Positions 27,892 through 37,150 of a stretch of 64,000 nt of DNA are shown piece by piece. Location of the stretch: assembly GCF_030398335.1 (NCBI RefSeq), contig NZ_JAOAOP010000008.1:1-64000 (forward strand). Direction: 5' to 3'. Below the pieces are notes generated by a model, which had not been told where the DNA came from, ran no database searches, and saw only the letters and a list, made by a program, of their open reading frames with translations. Positions within the stretch are counted from its first letter, which is position 1, and each line of letters opens with the position of its first letter. Both the position numbers and the translations under genes were made by a program. The stretch comes from Aquibium sp. A9E412 (lineage in GTDB: Bacteria; Pseudomonadota; Alphaproteobacteria; Rhizobiales; Rhizobiaceae).

Positions 27892-28398
27892 ATGAAGACC
27901 CTCTCGATCGACATCCGGCGTGCCCGCTCCAACGATGCGGTGGCGATCGCCGATGTGCATGAGGCGGCCTGGCGCGGCGCCTATGCCGGCATCATCCCGC
28001 ACGGCGCGCTGAACAAGATGATCGGCCGGCGCGGGCCGCGCTGGTGGGCCAACGCGATTCGCCGCTCGGCCACCGTGCTGGTGGTGGAGCTCGGCGGCGA
28101 GGTGGTCGGCTACGCCACGATGGGGCGCAACCGCGCCCGCCAGTTGCCGCAGCAGGGCGAGATCTACGAGCTCTACCTGCGCCCCGAGCACCAGGGCATC
28201 GGCCTGGGCAGCCGGCTGTTCGCGGCGGCGCGCGCGATGCTGGCCGAGCATGGGCTGAAGGGCCTGGTCGTGTGGGCGCTGGAGGACAATGCCGGCGCGC
28301 TGTCCTTCTATGCCGGCGCCGGCGGACGCGACGTCGCGGAGGGCGTCGAGGTGTTCGACCAGAAGGCGCTGCGCAAGGTCGCCTTCGTGTGGGCCTGA
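27892..28398 (+). CDS. GNAT family N-acetyltransferase
   Basis: 168 aa single GNAT domain. An acetyl-CoA loop is visible in [22 protein letters not shown], and [11 protein letters not shown] near the end is the usual beta-bulge segment. The substrate is unknown. The conserved start [20 protein letters not shown] supports the ATG at 27892. It lies downstream of the TPM genes with 72 bases between, including a TTAAGGTTAA palindrome just before the start. Confidence 0.88.
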   Translation: MKTLSIDIRRARSNDAVAIADVHEAAWRGAYAGIIPHGALNKMIGRRGPRWWANAIRRSATVLVVELGGEVVGYATMGRNRARQLPQQGEIYELYLRPEHQGIGLGSRLFAAARAMLAEHGLKGLVVWALEDNAGALSFYAGAGGRDVAEGVEVFDQKALRKVAFVWA

Positions 28399-28488
28399 GC
28401 GGCCGGCCGGCCGCCTCCGCCCGTCTTGCCGTCCCTGTCCCGAGGCCGCGGGGTGCCGCGCGGCGCGCGCGCCCGGCGAAAAGTCGCA

Positions 28489-28517
28489 TTGCTCCCTCCC
28501 GCCGGCTCGGCTAGACG
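28489..28517 (+). promoter_or_regulatory. Candidate ppa promoter
   Basis: TTGCTC (28489-28494) and TAGACG (28512-28517) are spaced by 17 bases in the 265-base gap before the pyrophosphatase gene. The leader would be about 140 bases. Confidence 0.4.
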
Positions 28518-28663
28518 CTGACGCCGAGCGGTGCGGAGCGGCCTTTCGCCCGGCATCATGGATAGCGAAGATTTTTGCCGCATGGAGGCGACGCCAGGCG
28601 ATTGGCCCTGGCCACGACAGGCTCCAAGCCCGCGCGGCATCCGCAAGCGAGGAATCCCGGCCC

Positions 28664-29191
28664 ATGCGCATCGACGCCATCGCCATCGGCGAGAACCCGC
28701 CCGAAGACGTCAACGTCGTCATCGAGGTGCCGTTCGGCGGCCAGCCGATCAAGTACGAGATGGACAAGGAGGCCGGCACGCTGGTCGTCGACCGCTTCCT
28801 CTACACGCCGATGACCTATCCGGGGAACTACGGCTTCGTGCCGCACACCCTGTCGGAGGACGGCGACCCGATCGACGTCCTGGTGTGCAACACGCGCCAG
28901 CTCGTGCCGGGCTGCGTCATCAACGTGCGGCCGATCGGCGTGCTCGTCATGGAGGACAATTCCGGCCAGGACGAGAAGATCATCGCCGTGCCGGCGCCAA
29001 GGCTGACCCGGCGCTACGAGACGGTGAGCAACTTCACCGACCTGCCGGAGATCACGCTGCAGCAGATCCAGCACTTCTTCGAGCACTACAAGGATCTTGA
29101 GCCCGGCAAGTGGGTCAAGATCGGCGACTTCATGGACGCCGCGGCGGCCCGCAAGATGATCGTCGAGGCGATCGCGCGCGCCGCGCGCTGA
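28664..29191 (+). CDS. ppa: Inorganic pyrophosphatase, family I
   Basis: 175 aa cytosolic enzyme that hydrolyses PPi, pulling biosynthetic reactions forward. The signature is [10 protein letters not shown] with its metal-binding aspartates. Other conserved parts are [28 protein letters not shown] and the C-terminal [14 protein letters not shown]. The length is normal. GAGGAA lies upstream of the ATG at 28664, and longer in-frame extensions look non-coding. Confidence 0.97.
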   Translation: MRIDAIAIGENPPEDVNVVIEVPFGGQPIKYEMDKEAGTLVVDRFLYTPMTYPGNYGFVPHTLSEDGDPIDVLVCNTRQLVPGCVINVRPIGVLVMEDNSGQDEKIIAVPAPRLTRRYETVSNFTDLPEITLQQIQHFFEHYKDLEPGKWVKIGDFMDAAAARKMIVEAIARAAR

Positions 29192-29238
29192 GCCGGCGCG
29201 GCCGCGGACCGGTATCGGCTACGCCTGGCAACGCGCGA

Positions 29239-29336
29239 GCCGTTCTGCGTCTCACCGGTTCGCAGATCGGCTCCAACTCGGAGGCTTGGCGCGTTTCGGG
29301 ACGGCGAACCAATAGCCATGTCGCCTGGAAACGCTA
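29239..29336. repeat. Palindromic repeat element, copy 2 (full length)
   Basis: About 98 bases. The right half is a 44-base unit (29291-29334) bounded by GCGTTTC and GAAACGC, with ACGGCGAACC inside. The left half (CCGTTCTGCGT, then CAGATCGGCTC) matches copy 3 at 35.9 kb. The end of the element supplies the stop codon (29334-29336) of the minus-strand gene. Confidence 0.75.
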
Positions 29337-29948
29337 GCCGCCGAAGCCGGTGAACGCCGGCACCGGCACGTCGCCGGCGTCGATCACCGGCTGGTCGGCG
29401 CCGCAGGCGAAGTCGTGCACCTGGTTGTCGGCGATGCGCCGCGCCGCCTCGTTGGCGCCGGCGTTGCCGGTGGCGACCACGTAGCCGACCGCGCAGCCCT
29501 CGCCGCGGTCCGGCTGGCCGACCTTCTCGACCACCAGCACCTCGACCTCGGCCTCCGGGTCCTGCGGATCGGCGACGACGAACCAGCGGTGGATGGCGGC
29601 GAACGGCACCACGCTGTCGCCGTCGTGCCACAGCCGCCACTCGACGGTCGGGCCAGTGCGGTTGAAGCCGGCAAACGATTCCCATTCCAGTTCGCCGCCG
29701 CCGGCCGGCGGGAAGCCGTAGAAGACCGATTCGCGCGCGTCGCCATAGGCGATCAGCACCGGGTAGCCGCGGTAGCCGGCGCAGGCGAGGCTGGCCCAGT
29801 CGCCGCCTTCGTCGGCGGCCGCCGCGGCATAGACGACGCAGCTCGTCTGCGCGTCGATCTCGGTGTAGGCGCTGGTGATGTCGGCGGCCGCCACAGGCGA
29901 TGCGGCGAGGGCGGTGACGGCGGCGGCGAGAACGGCGGGACGCGGCAT
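29334..29948 (-). CDS. Exported protein of unknown function
   Basis: 204 aa. A clear Sec signal peptide ends near residue 21 (SPVAAADI). The mature protein is acidic and rich in aromatic residues, with four cysteines that could form disulfides. I do not recognise the family. The ATG at 29948 has AGGAG upstream. It converges on ppa, and its stop codon lies in a repeat element. Confidence 0.78.
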   Translation of the reverse strand: MPRPAVLAAAVTALAASPVAAADITSAYTEIDAQTSCVVYAAAAADEGGDWASLACAGYRGYPVLIAYGDARESVFYGFPPAGGGELEWESFAGFNRTGPTVEWRLWHDGDSVVPFAAIHRWFVVADPQDPEAEVEVLVVEKVGQPDRGEGCAVGYVVATGNAGANEAARRIADNQVHDFACGADQPVIDAGDVPVPAFTGFGG

Positions 29949-30013
29949 CGGCGGATCTCCTGCGGCGGTGGCGGGGCAGCATAGCCGGCCGCGCCCGGCG
30001 CCGCCATCCCGCC

Positions 30014-30343
30014 TCACCCCGTCCGTGCCGATGCGAGCGCGTCGAGCCGGGCGGCCAGCGCCGCCGGCGGACCGGCGACATGCAGCGTCTTGGCGCGCGC
30101 CGTGCCGCCGGCCGTCAGCGCCACCGCGCCGGCCGCTACCCCGAGCGCGCGCGCCATGAGCCTTTCCAGCGCGCGGTTCGCGCGGCCCGCCTCGGGCACG
30201 GCGCGCACATAGGCCTTGAGCCGGCGGCCGCCCTCGGCGGTCGCCGCCAGCCCCTCGATGGCGTCCCTGCGGGCACCCGGCGTCAGCCGGACGAAGACGT
30301 CGACCCCGTCGTCGCGAAGGCGGTAGAAATCCGCCCGCCTCAC
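30014..30343 (-). CDS. DUF167 (YggU) family protein
   Basis: 109 aa small cytosolic protein of the YggU/DUF167 family. Landmarks are [14 protein letters not shown] near the N-terminus, then [23 protein letters not shown] and the later sequence SGxTxRxK in the form GGTARAKTL. The start is GTG at 30343, overlapping the yggT stop by four bases, so the two are co-translated. The yggT-yggU pairing is conserved across proteobacteria. Function unknown. Confidence 0.9.
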   Translation of the reverse strand: MRRADFYRLRDDGVDVFVRLTPGARRDAIEGLAATAEGGRRLKAYVRAVPEAGRANRALERLMARALGVAAGAVALTAGGTARAKTLHVAGPPAALAARLDALASARTG

Positions 30344-30630
30344 ATCAGGGCCGGCGCCACGCTGGTCAGCAGGAACTGGCGCACGAAGAACAGCAGCAGC
30401 AGCAGGATGATCGGCGAGATGTCGATGCCGCCGAGGTCGGGCAGGAAGCGGCGGATCGGCCGCAGCGCCGGCTCGGTGATGCGGAACAGGGCGTCGCTCA
30501 CCATGCCGACGAACTGGTTGCGCGGGTTGACCACGTTGAAGGCGTACAGCCAGGAGAAGACGGCGGCCAGGATGATCAGCCACCAGTAGATGTCGATCGC
30601 CAGGACGAGGGTCTGGATGAGGGCGAGCAT
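30340..30630 (-). CDS. YggT family membrane protein
   Basis: 96 aa with two hydrophobic regions (about 3-25 and 68-90) separated by [30 protein letters not shown], the YggT signature (in parts), including EPxLxPIRRxLP. It is an inner-membrane protein linked to osmotic or ion-related phenotypes; the function is unclear. GGAG lies six bases before the ATG. First gene of yggT-DUF167, divergent from the tRNA gene. Confidence 0.93.
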   Translation of the reverse strand: MLALIQTLVLAIDIYWWLIILAAVFSWLYAFNVVNPRNQFVGMVSDALFRITEPALRPIRRFLPDLGGIDISPIILLLLLFFVRQFLLTSVAPALM

Positions 30631-30704
30631 GGCGGACTCCGGTTGGTTCCGCGTGATGTAGCCACTGGCCGCCGGGGCGGCAAGTCCCGCGCCCAAGTCG
30701 GCGC

Positions 30705-30733
30705 TTGACAGTGGCAGGGCCCGCGACCTAAAT
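30705..30733 (+). promoter_or_regulatory. Promoter of tRNA-Ala
   Basis: TTGACA (30705-30710), a 17-base spacer and CTAAAT (30728-30733) make a near-ideal alphaproteobacterial promoter. Initiation near 30740 is about ten bases before the mature tRNA. Confidence 0.85.
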
Positions 30734-30750
30734 GCGCCGCAACCGGCGAC

Positions 30751-30826
<76 letters not shown>

Positions 30827-30938
30827 TCGGCCGGCCAGTTCCTTCCGCTTCCATCCGTCCGAGACCGCCAGCGGCCGCAGCGCGCGACGGCCGGGCGCGG
30901 CGACACGACCCCCGGCGCGCGGAGGCGGCGGACAACCG

Positions 30939-32183
30939 ATGAGCGAGGCTGAGCCGGCTGCCGCCCCCGACCCGCGCTTCGCCGCCTTCCGGCACGGCGC
31001 CTTCCTGCGCTACTGGGCGGCGCGCTTCCTCGCCACCTTCGCCACGCAGATCGTCTCGGTCGCCGTCGGCTGGCAGGTCTACGACCTCACCCGCGACCCG
31101 TTCGACCTCGGCCTGGTCGGCATCATCCAGTTCGCGCCGGCGCTGCTGCTCGTGCTGGTCACCGGCACCGTCGCCGACCGCGTCGGCCGGCGCGCCGTCA
31201 TGGGGCTGGCGGCCGGGCTCGAGGCGGCCTGCGCGGCCGCCCTGCTCGCGCTCACGCTGAGCGGCGCGGTCACCGCGGGGGCGATCTTCGCCGTGCTGGC
31301 GGTGTTCGGCGTGGCGCGCGCCTTCTTCGGCCCGGCGGCCGCCTCGCTGGTCGCCAACCTGGTGCCGCCGCGCGACTTCGCCAACGCGGTGGCGTGGAAC
31401 TCGTCGGCCTGGCAGACCGCCACCATCGTCGGGCCGGTGGCCGGCGGCCTGCTCTACGGCGTCGCCGCGGAGAGCGCCTATCTGGTCGCCGGGCTCCTGA
31501 TGCTGGGCTCGGCCGGGCTCGCCCTGTCGATCCCGCGGCCAGCGCAGAAGACCGAGACCGAGAAGCTGTCGGCCGAGACGATCCTCGCCGGCTTCCGCTA
31601 CATCCGCCGCGAGAAGGTGGTGCTCGGCGCCATCTCGCTCGACCTGTTCGCCGTGCTGCTCGGCGGCGCGGTGGCGCTGCTGCCGGTCTATGCCCGCGAC
31701 ATCCTCGAGCTCGGCCCCTGGGGGCTCGGGCTGCTGCGCGCGGCGCCGGGCATGGGCGCGGTCGTCGTGGCGCTGTGGCTGGCCGGCCATCCGCTGCGCG
31801 ACCATGCCGGGCTGCTGATGTTCGTCTTCGTCGCGCTGTTCGGCGTCTTCACGGTCGTCTTCGGCGTGTCGCGCCTGCCATGGCTGTCGATCGCCGCGCT
31901 CGCCGGGCTCGGCGCGGCCGACATGGTGAGCGTCTATGTGCGCGAGACGCTGATCCAGCTATGGACGCCCGACCGGCTGCGCGGCCGCGTCAACGCCGTC
32001 AACATGGTGTTCGTCGGCGCCTCGAACGAGCTCGGCGAGTTCCGCGCCGGCACCATGGCGGCCGTGATCGGCACGGTGCCGGCGGTCGTCTTCGGCGGCG
32101 TCGGCGCGGTGGCGGTCGCCGGCATCTGGGCGTGGCTGTTTCCCGAGCTGCGCCGGGCCCGCCATCTCGACGGGCGGACCTGA
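30939..32183 (+). CDS. MFS exporter, EntS-like (MFS_3) family
   Basis: 414 aa, about 12 membrane segments. The N-terminus [30 protein letters not shown] and [12 protein letters not shown] (motif A), and the later [27 protein letters not shown], are typical of the enterobactin-exporter-like MFS_3 group (quoted in parts). The substrate is unknown; no siderophore genes lie nearby. GGAGG lies 13 bases before the ATG. It converges on gapR. Confidence 0.9.
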   Translation: MSEAEPAAAPDPRFAAFRHGAFLRYWAARFLATFATQIVSVAVGWQVYDLTRDPFDLGLVGIIQFAPALLLVLVTGTVADRVGRRAVMGLAAGLEAACAAALLALTLSGAVTAGAIFAVLAVFGVARAFFGPAAASLVANLVPPRDFANAVAWNSSAWQTATIVGPVAGGLLYGVAAESAYLVAGLLMLGSAGLALSIPRPAQKTETEKLSAETILAGFRYIRREKVVLGAISLDLFAVLLGGAVALLPVYARDILELGPWGLGLLRAAPGMGAVVVALWLAGHPLRDHAGLLMFVFVALFGVFTVVFGVSRLPWLSIAALAGLGAADMVSVYVRETLIQLWTPDRLRGRVNAVNMVFVGASNELGEFRAGTMAAVIGTVPAVVFGGVGAVAVAGIWAWLFPELRRARHLDGRT

Positions 32184-32197
32184 GACGGCCGCGGCCG

Positions 32198-32461
32198 TCA
32201 GGCCATGCCGAGCGCGGCCTTGTAGAGGTCGATCATCGCCTCTTCCTCCTGCCGCTCGGCCTGGTCCTTCTTGCGCAGCCGGACGATGGTGCGCACCGCC
32301 TTGGTGTCGAAGCCGTTGGCCTTCATCTCCGCATAGACGTCCTTGATGTCGTCGGCGAGCGCCTGCTTGTCCTCCTCGAGCCGCTCGATGCGCTCGATGA
32401 AGGCGCGCAGCTGGCCGGCGGCCACGGTCTGCGAGGTGGGTTCGGTGATGTCGTCGGCCAT
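32198..32461 (-). CDS. gapR: GapR family nucleoid-associated protein (DUF2312)
   Basis: 87 aa. The sequence [20 protein letters not shown], the charged coiled coil, [17 protein letters not shown] and the acidic end DLYKAALGM match Caulobacter GapR as I remember it, at the same length. GapR is a tetrameric clamp that binds overtwisted, AT-rich DNA ahead of polymerases and aids gyrase and topoisomerase IV during replication and transcription. The ATG at 32461 starts the conserved region; 12 upstream codons are excluded. Downstream of DUF1244 on the same strand with 120 bases between. Confidence 0.93.
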   Translation of the reverse strand: MADDITEPTSQTVAAGQLRAFIERIERLEEDKQALADDIKDVYAEMKANGFDTKAVRTIVRLRKKDQAERQEEEAMIDLYKAALGMA

Positions 32462-32581
32462 GCGGGGCTCCGGAATCAGGTTGCGGGTGGCGGGCAAGGG
32501 TGCCGCTCGATGCCCGAGCCCGTGCCCGCGGTCAAGGGCGCACGGGCCGCCGGCGCCCCGGCGCGGCGGCTCAGCGGCGGC

Positions 32582-32890
32582 TCAGTGGTCGGCCGGCCGG
32601 TTGCGTGCGAAGGCCGCCTTCTGCTCGGCGCTCGCCTCGGTCTGGTGGCGCGCCTGCCACTGCGCATAGGGCATGCCGTAGACGATCTCGCGTGCCTCCT
32701 CCTTGCTGAGCTCGACGCCGGCATCGGCGGCCGCGTCGCGGTACCAGTTGGACAGGCAGTTGCGGCAGAAGCCGGCGAAGTTCATCAGGTCGATGTTCTG
32801 CACGTCGGTGCGCGTGCGCAGGTGCTCCAGCAGCCGGCGGAAGGCGGCGGCCTCGAAGTCGCGCTGCTGCTCGTCGGTCATGTCGGCCAT
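32582..32890 (-). CDS. DUF1244 family protein
   Basis: 102 aa, alpha/gammaproteobacterial family of unknown function. The core is EAAAFRRLLEHLRTRTDVQNIDLMNFAGFCRNCLSNWY (in parts), with conserved cysteines in FCRNCLSNW, then GMPYAQWQARHQ. AAGGAG lies before the ATG at 32890. It sits just upstream of gapR and may be co-transcribed. Confidence 0.9.
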   Translation of the reverse strand: MADMTDEQQRDFEAAAFRRLLEHLRTRTDVQNIDLMNFAGFCRNCLSNWYRDAAADAGVELSKEEAREIVYGMPYAQWQARHQTEASAEQKAAFARNRPADH

Positions 32891-32941
32891 GGCGGGGTCT
32901 CCTTGCTGGACGGTGCGGGCGCGTCGGCCGGCGCCGGCGCA

Positions 32942-32983
32942 AGCCGCTCTGCGTGCCGCCGGCTCGCCCGGAACCGCTCTACA
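32942..32983. repeat. Shortened copy of the palindromic repeat
   Basis: CCGCTCTGCGT, as in the left end of the full-length copies, is joined almost directly to a right end (GGAACCGCTCTA). It resembles a full element deleted for its middle. It too supplies the stop codon (32979-32981) of the minus-strand gene. Confidence 0.45.
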
Positions 32984-33776
32984 GCGGCCCGGTGCGCGAG
33001 CCGTGCCGGCGCACCCGGTGGATATCGGGCTCGGCGTTGATCGCGTCAAGCACGGGCGCCAGCCGCTCCGCCCAGGCCGCCGCCCCGGCCTCGTCGGCGA
33101 TCAGGTCCTGGCGGATCTCGATCAGCGCGTGGGCGTAGCCGTTCGCGGTGCAGTGGCGGAACATGGTGTCGCCGCGCAGCGCGCCGTCATAGGGCTCGTT
33201 GTCGCCGACGGTGAGCGCCGGGTCGGCCGCCAGCGCCCGAAGCAGCGGCCGCACGGCGCGCGGGTCGTTGTCCCACAGCACCGCGACGTGCCACGGCCGG
33301 GCACGGCCCTGCATGGCCGGCGTGAAGGAGTGGACGGAGAAGACGAAGGGCGCGGCGCCGGTCTCCCGCGCGACGGAGGCGAGCACCGCCGACACCGCGT
33401 CGTGGTAGGGCCGGTAGAAGCGCTCCAGCCGGCGCGTCCGCTCGGCGGCGGCCATCGGGTAGTTGCCGGGCACGACGGTGCCGTCATAGAGCTGGCGGAT
33501 CAGCGTCGGATCGTCCTCGCCGCGGTTGGGATCGATCAGCAGGCGCGAGAAGCGGGCGAGCACCGCCGGCGCGCCGGTCAGCGCGGCAAGCCGCCGCGTC
33601 AGCGCCTCGACGCCGATGTCGTAGGCGATGTGGCGCTCGAACTCCGCCGCCGGCAGGCCGAGCGTGCCGTACTCCTCGGGCAGGGCGCGGCCGGCATGGT
33701 CGGCGATAAGCACGAGGCCGCCGGCGCGGTCGCCCTCGACGATCTCGGCGGGCTGGAACTGCGAGGAACGGGTCAT
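32979..33776 (-). CDS. N-formylglutamate amidohydrolase-like protein
   Basis: 265 aa, zinc hydrolase of the HutG/DUF-FGase family. Motifs: GGLVLIADHAGRALP (a metal-binding HxG/DH region near residue 25), HIAYDIG, FSRLLIDPNRGEDD, and VFSVHSFTP with a further histidine. Full-length family members deformylate N-formylglutamate in histidine degradation, but no hut genes are nearby, so the substrate is open. The ATG at 33776 begins the homologous region. It is divergent from the DUF1036 gene. Confidence 0.85.
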   Translation of the reverse strand: MTRSSQFQPAEIVEGDRAGGLVLIADHAGRALPEEYGTLGLPAAEFERHIAYDIGVEALTRRLAALTGAPAVLARFSRLLIDPNRGEDDPTLIRQLYDGTVVPGNYPMAAAERTRRLERFYRPYHDAVSAVLASVARETGAAPFVFSVHSFTPAMQGRARPWHVAVLWDNDPRAVRPLLRALAADPALTVGDNEPYDGALRGDTMFRHCTANGYAHALIEIRQDLIADEAGAAAWAERLAPVLDAINAEPDIHRVRRHGSRTGPL

Positions 33777-33953
33777 TGGCGGGCTGCGGAATCCGGCTTC
33801 GTCGCGGTCGGTTCGGTCCCCTCTTTTCCATGAATGCCGGCGCCGGGCAATGCCGCGCTTTGGCCATGCTCGTGGCGCAAGGCTGGCGCCCGCGCGGCGG
33901 CGCTTGCGTCGCGTTGACAGGCGGCGGGACATTTCCGAAAAGGGGTGCGAAGG

Positions 33954-34463
33954 ATGCTGATCGTCAGGGCAACGGGTGTCGCGATGGGTTTCGCACGGGC
34001 CAAGCGGTGGTGGCGGGCGGCGGCCGTGCCGCTGCTGGCGGCGGCGTTTTCGGCCGGCGCTCCGGCCGCGCCGGCCAAGGCCGATTTCCGCGTGTGCAAC
34101 GCGACGCAGAACCTGGTCGGCGTCGCCATCGGCTACCGCGCCCGCACCGGCTGGATCAGCGAAGGCTGGTGGCATGTCGAGGGCTCGAGCTGCAAGACGC
34201 TGATCGAGGGTCCGCTGTCGTCGCGCTACTACTACCTCTATGCCGAGGACGCCGAACGCGGCGGCCGCTGGGAGGGCGAGGTCAGGATGTGCGTGGCGGA
34301 GAAGGAGTTCAAGATCGCCGGCGTGTCCGACTGCTTCGCCCGCGGCTTCCAGCGCGCCGGCTTCCAGGAGTACGACACGGGCGAGCAGGAGAGCTGGATG
34401 GTGCAGCTCACCGACGGGCCGGGCGCCGGTTCGCCCGTGGTCTCCGGAATGGGCGCCCAATGA
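33954..34463 (+). CDS. DUF1036 exported protein
   Basis: 169 aa. A long N-terminal signal (basic start, hydrophobic AAAVPLLAAAFSAG, cleavage near APAKADF) is followed by the DUF1036 domain: FRVCNATQNLVGVAIGYR, EGWWHVEGSSCKTLIEG, and YYYLYAEDAE, with conserved cysteines probably paired. The periplasmic function is unknown. AAAAGGGG eight bases upstream supports the ATG at 33954 over a GTG nine bases earlier. The stop overlaps the pyruvate kinase ATG, so DUF1036 and pyk are co-translated. Confidence 0.9.
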   Translation: MLIVRATGVAMGFARAKRWWRAAAVPLLAAAFSAGAPAAPAKADFRVCNATQNLVGVAIGYRARTGWISEGWWHVEGSSCKTLIEGPLSSRYYYLYAEDAERGGRWEGEVRMCVAEKEFKIAGVSDCFARGFQRAGFQEYDTGEQESWMVQLTDGPGAGSPVVSGMGAQ

Positions 34464-35896
34464 GACGCAGCCGCAAGGTCAAGATCCTCGCCACTCTCGG
34501 TCCCGCCTCGTCAGAAGAATCCCAGATCCGCGCGCTGCTCGACGCCGGCGCCGACTGCTTCCGGATCAACATGAGCCACGCCGACCACGCGCTGATGCGC
34601 ACGCTGGTCGGGCGCATCCGGAACGTGGAGAAGGCGGCCGGCCGGCCGATCGGCATCCTCGCCGACCTGCAGGGGCCGAAGCTGAGGATCGGCAGCTTTG
34701 CCGACGGCGCGCAGACGCTGCAGGTCGGCCAGACCTTCACCCTCGACGACGATCCCGCACCCGGCGACGCGACGCGCGTGCACCTGCCGCATCCCGAGAT
34801 CCTGAAGTCGGTCGAGCCCGGCCACCGGCTGCTGATCGACGACGGCCGGCTGCACCTCGAGGCCGAGAGCGCCGACGGCCGGGCGATCGTCTGCCGGGTG
34901 GTGGCCGGCAGCCGGATCTCCGACCGCAAGGGCGTCAGCCTGCCCGACACCGACCTGCCGGTCGGCGCGCTGACCGAGAAGGACCGGCGCGACCTCGACG
35001 CCGTGCTGGCGAGCGACGTCGACTGGATCGCGCTGTCCTTCATCCAGCGGCCGGACGACCTGGCCGAGGTGCGCAAGGTGGCGCGCGGCCGCGCCGCGCT
35101 GATGTCGAAGATCGAGAAGCCGCAGGCGGTGCGCCGGCTGTCGGAGATCATCGAATTGTCCGACGCGCTGATGGTGGCGCGCGGCGATCTCGGCGTCGAG
35201 ATGCCGCTGGAATCGGTGCCCGGCATCCAGAAGCAGATCACCCGCGCCGGGCGGCGCGCCGGCAAGCCGGTGGTGGTGGCCACCCAGATGCTGGAATCGA
35301 TGATCTCCTCGCCGGTGCCGACGCGCGCCGAGGTGTCCGACGTCGCCACCGCCGTGTTCGAGGGCGCGGACGCCATCATGCTGTCGGCCGAATCGGCGGC
35401 CGGCCAGTACCCGGTCGAGGCGGTGGCCACGATGGACGCGATCGCCGAGCAGGTCGAGCGCGATCCGACCTATGCCGGCATCATCAACGCCCAGCGCTCC
35501 GAGCCGGAGGCGACCGGCGCCGACGCCATCTCGCTGGCGGCGCGGCAGATCGCCGAGACGCTCAACCTGTCGGCCATCATCAGCTTCACCTCGTCCGGCA
35601 CCACCGGCCTCCGGGCGGCGCGCGAGCGGCCGCGCGTGCCGATCGTCGCGCTGTCGCCGGTCGCCGCCACGGCGCGCCGGCTGTCGCTGGTCTGGGGGCT
35701 GCACTGCGTGGTGGCGCCCGACGCGGTCGATCTCGACGACATGGTCGACCGCGCCTGCCGCATCGCCCATCGCGAGGGCTTCGCGCGGCCGGGCGACCGC
35801 GTCATCGTCACTGCCGGCGTGCCGCTCGGCACGCCGGGCGCGACCAACATGCTGCGCATCGCCTATGTTGGCGCCGACGGGCTCGGCGGCCTCTAG
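34460..35896 (+). CDS. pyk: Pyruvate kinase
   Basis: 478 aa, normal length. It makes pyruvate and ATP from phosphoenolpyruvate and ADP. Visible are KILATLGPAS at the start, NMSHADHA, ADLQGPKLR, the catalytic segment MSKIEKPQAV with its lysine, and MVARGDLGVEMP. The C-terminal regulatory domain contains SFTSSGTTGLRAARERPRVPI (in parts). The ATG overlaps the DUF1036 stop by four bases, an arrangement common in Rhizobiales. A repeat element starts right after its stop. Confidence 0.97.
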   Translation: MRRSRKVKILATLGPASSEESQIRALLDAGADCFRINMSHADHALMRTLVGRIRNVEKAAGRPIGILADLQGPKLRIGSFADGAQTLQVGQTFTLDDDPAPGDATRVHLPHPEILKSVEPGHRLLIDDGRLHLEAESADGRAIVCRVVAGSRISDRKGVSLPDTDLPVGALTEKDRRDLDAVLASDVDWIALSFIQRPDDLAEVRKVARGRAALMSKIEKPQAVRRLSEIIELSDALMVARGDLGVEMPLESVPGIQKQITRAGRRAGKPVVVATQMLESMISSPVPTRAEVSDVATAVFEGADAIMLSAESAAGQYPVEAVATMDAIAEQVERDPTYAGIINAQRSEPEATGADAISLAARQIAETLNLSAIISFTSSGTTGLRAARERPRVPIVALSPVAATARRLSLVWGLHCVVAPDAVDLDDMVDRACRIAHREGFARPGDRVIVTAGVPLGTPGATNMLRIAYVGADGLGGL

Positions 35897-35897
35897 C

Positions 35898-35996
35898 GCC
35901 GCTCTGCGTTTCACGGAATCACAGATCGGCTCTAACGCATTGTTTTCACGCGTTTCCGAACGGCGAACCGGTTTCGACTTCGCCTCGAAACGCTAG
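35898..35996. repeat. Palindromic repeat element, copy 3 (full length)
   Basis: Aligns along its length with copy 2 (29239-29336). The right-hand 44-base unit (35950-35993) again has GCGTTTC/GAAACGC ends and an inner AACCGGTT palindrome. It lies between the pyk stop (35894-35896) and the convergent hydrolase gene. Confidence 0.78.
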
Positions 35997-36021
35997 AGCG
36001 CCGCCCGTCGCCTGAGCCGCC

Positions 36022-37098
36022 TCAACCGCCTTCGCCGGCCGCTCCGCCGATCGCCGGGCGCGGCCGGTCGTCGGCGCAGCGCTCCACCGGGCCGTAGGCG
36101 TCGCCGGCGATCCGCGCCTCGGCCTCGGCGACCAGCGGGGCGAGGTCGACCGGTCTGCCGGCCGCGCGCGCCACGGCGCCGGCGACCAGCGCCGGCGTGA
36201 TCCAGTCGGGCTTGTGGCCGAGATTGCGCACCCAGTGCAGCTCGGCGCCGGGGATGTCGCGGGCGAGCCCGCCGGAATGGATGTCCTCGTAGACGACGGT
36301 GTCGCGCGTGCCCGAGACGATCACCGTCGGCGCCGCGATCTGGCGATAGCGCGCGGCCGCCCCGCGCACGTGGTCGTAGAGGCCGGCCACGTCGCGCGCA
36401 TTGGCGCGGAAGGCGGCCGGCCGCAGCACCAGGCCGATCGCCGCCTCGCGGGCGTAGCCGTCGGGCATGCGGTTCGGCGAGAAGACGCAGGCCGTCGCCG
36501 CGGCCATGCGCAGCAGGCCGCCCGGCAGCGCCAGCGTCTCGGTGAACAGCCGGCCGAGCAGCGGCCGGGCCGCCAGCTCGTAGTGCCAGGTGACGGCGCC
36601 GCCGGGCCAGGGGTGCGTCGCGGCGGCGAGGAAGACCAGGCCGCGCGTGCGCTCGGGATGCGCCAGCGCGAAGGCGGCGGCCACCGCCCCGCCGAACGAG
36701 TGGCCGACGATCACCGCCTCGGCGATGCCCAGATGCGCCATCAGCGCGGCGATCGTGCCGGCCTGCGCTTGCGGATCGCCGTTGCCCGCGCCGCGTTCGG
36801 ACCAGCCGTGGCCCGGCCGGTCGACGAACAGCAGCTCGGCGCGGCCGGCGAGATGCGGCAGCACCGGACCCATCTGGTCGAGCAGGTTGCCGCTGGCGCC
36901 GTGCAGGAAGACCACCGGCGGCAGCTCCGGCGCCTCGGCCGGCAGGTGCACGTAGTGCAGGCGCGTGCCGGCGACCTCGGCGAAGCTGCCGGCCGGCGGA
37001 TGGCGCCGCTCGATCAGCCAGACGCCGGCACGGGTGACGGCGACCAGCGCGAGGCCGAGCGACAGGACGAGGGCGGCGATGGCGACGGCGAGGTTCAT
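36022..37098 (-). CDS. Alpha/beta hydrolase, membrane-anchored
   Basis: 358 aa. One N-terminal membrane helix (residues about 3-24), then an alpha/beta hydrolase fold: PPVVFLHGASGN (oxyanion HG), DRPGHGWSERG, the nucleophile elbow GHSFGGAVAAAF, and a late histidine in WVRNLGHKPDW. The predicted triad is Ser-Asp-His. The substrate is unknown. It begins 52 bases downstream of the TPR gene on the same strand. Confidence 0.9.
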   Translation of the reverse strand: MNLAVAIAALVLSLGLALVAVTRAGVWLIERRHPPAGSFAEVAGTRLHYVHLPAEAPELPPVVFLHGASGNLLDQMGPVLPHLAGRAELLFVDRPGHGWSERGAGNGDPQAQAGTIAALMAHLGIAEAVIVGHSFGGAVAAAFALAHPERTRGLVFLAAATHPWPGGAVTWHYELAARPLLGRLFTETLALPGGLLRMAAATACVFSPNRMPDGYAREAAIGLVLRPAAFRANARDVAGLYDHVRGAAARYRQIAAPTVIVSGTRDTVVYEDIHSGGLARDIPGAELHWVRNLGHKPDWITPALVAGAVARAAGRPVDLAPLVAEAEARIAGDAYGPVERCADDRPRPAIGGAAGEGG

Positions 37099-37150
37099 GC
37101 GGCGCTCGGCGGGACGGACGGAGGGCGGGCGGTCGGCGGGGCCGGGCGGC

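Noticed and set aside
33914-33942. TTGACA before the DUF1036 gene as a promoter
   Set aside because: The base run 17 bases downstream (GAAAAG) is no -10 element and transcription would begin at the start codon; not convincing.
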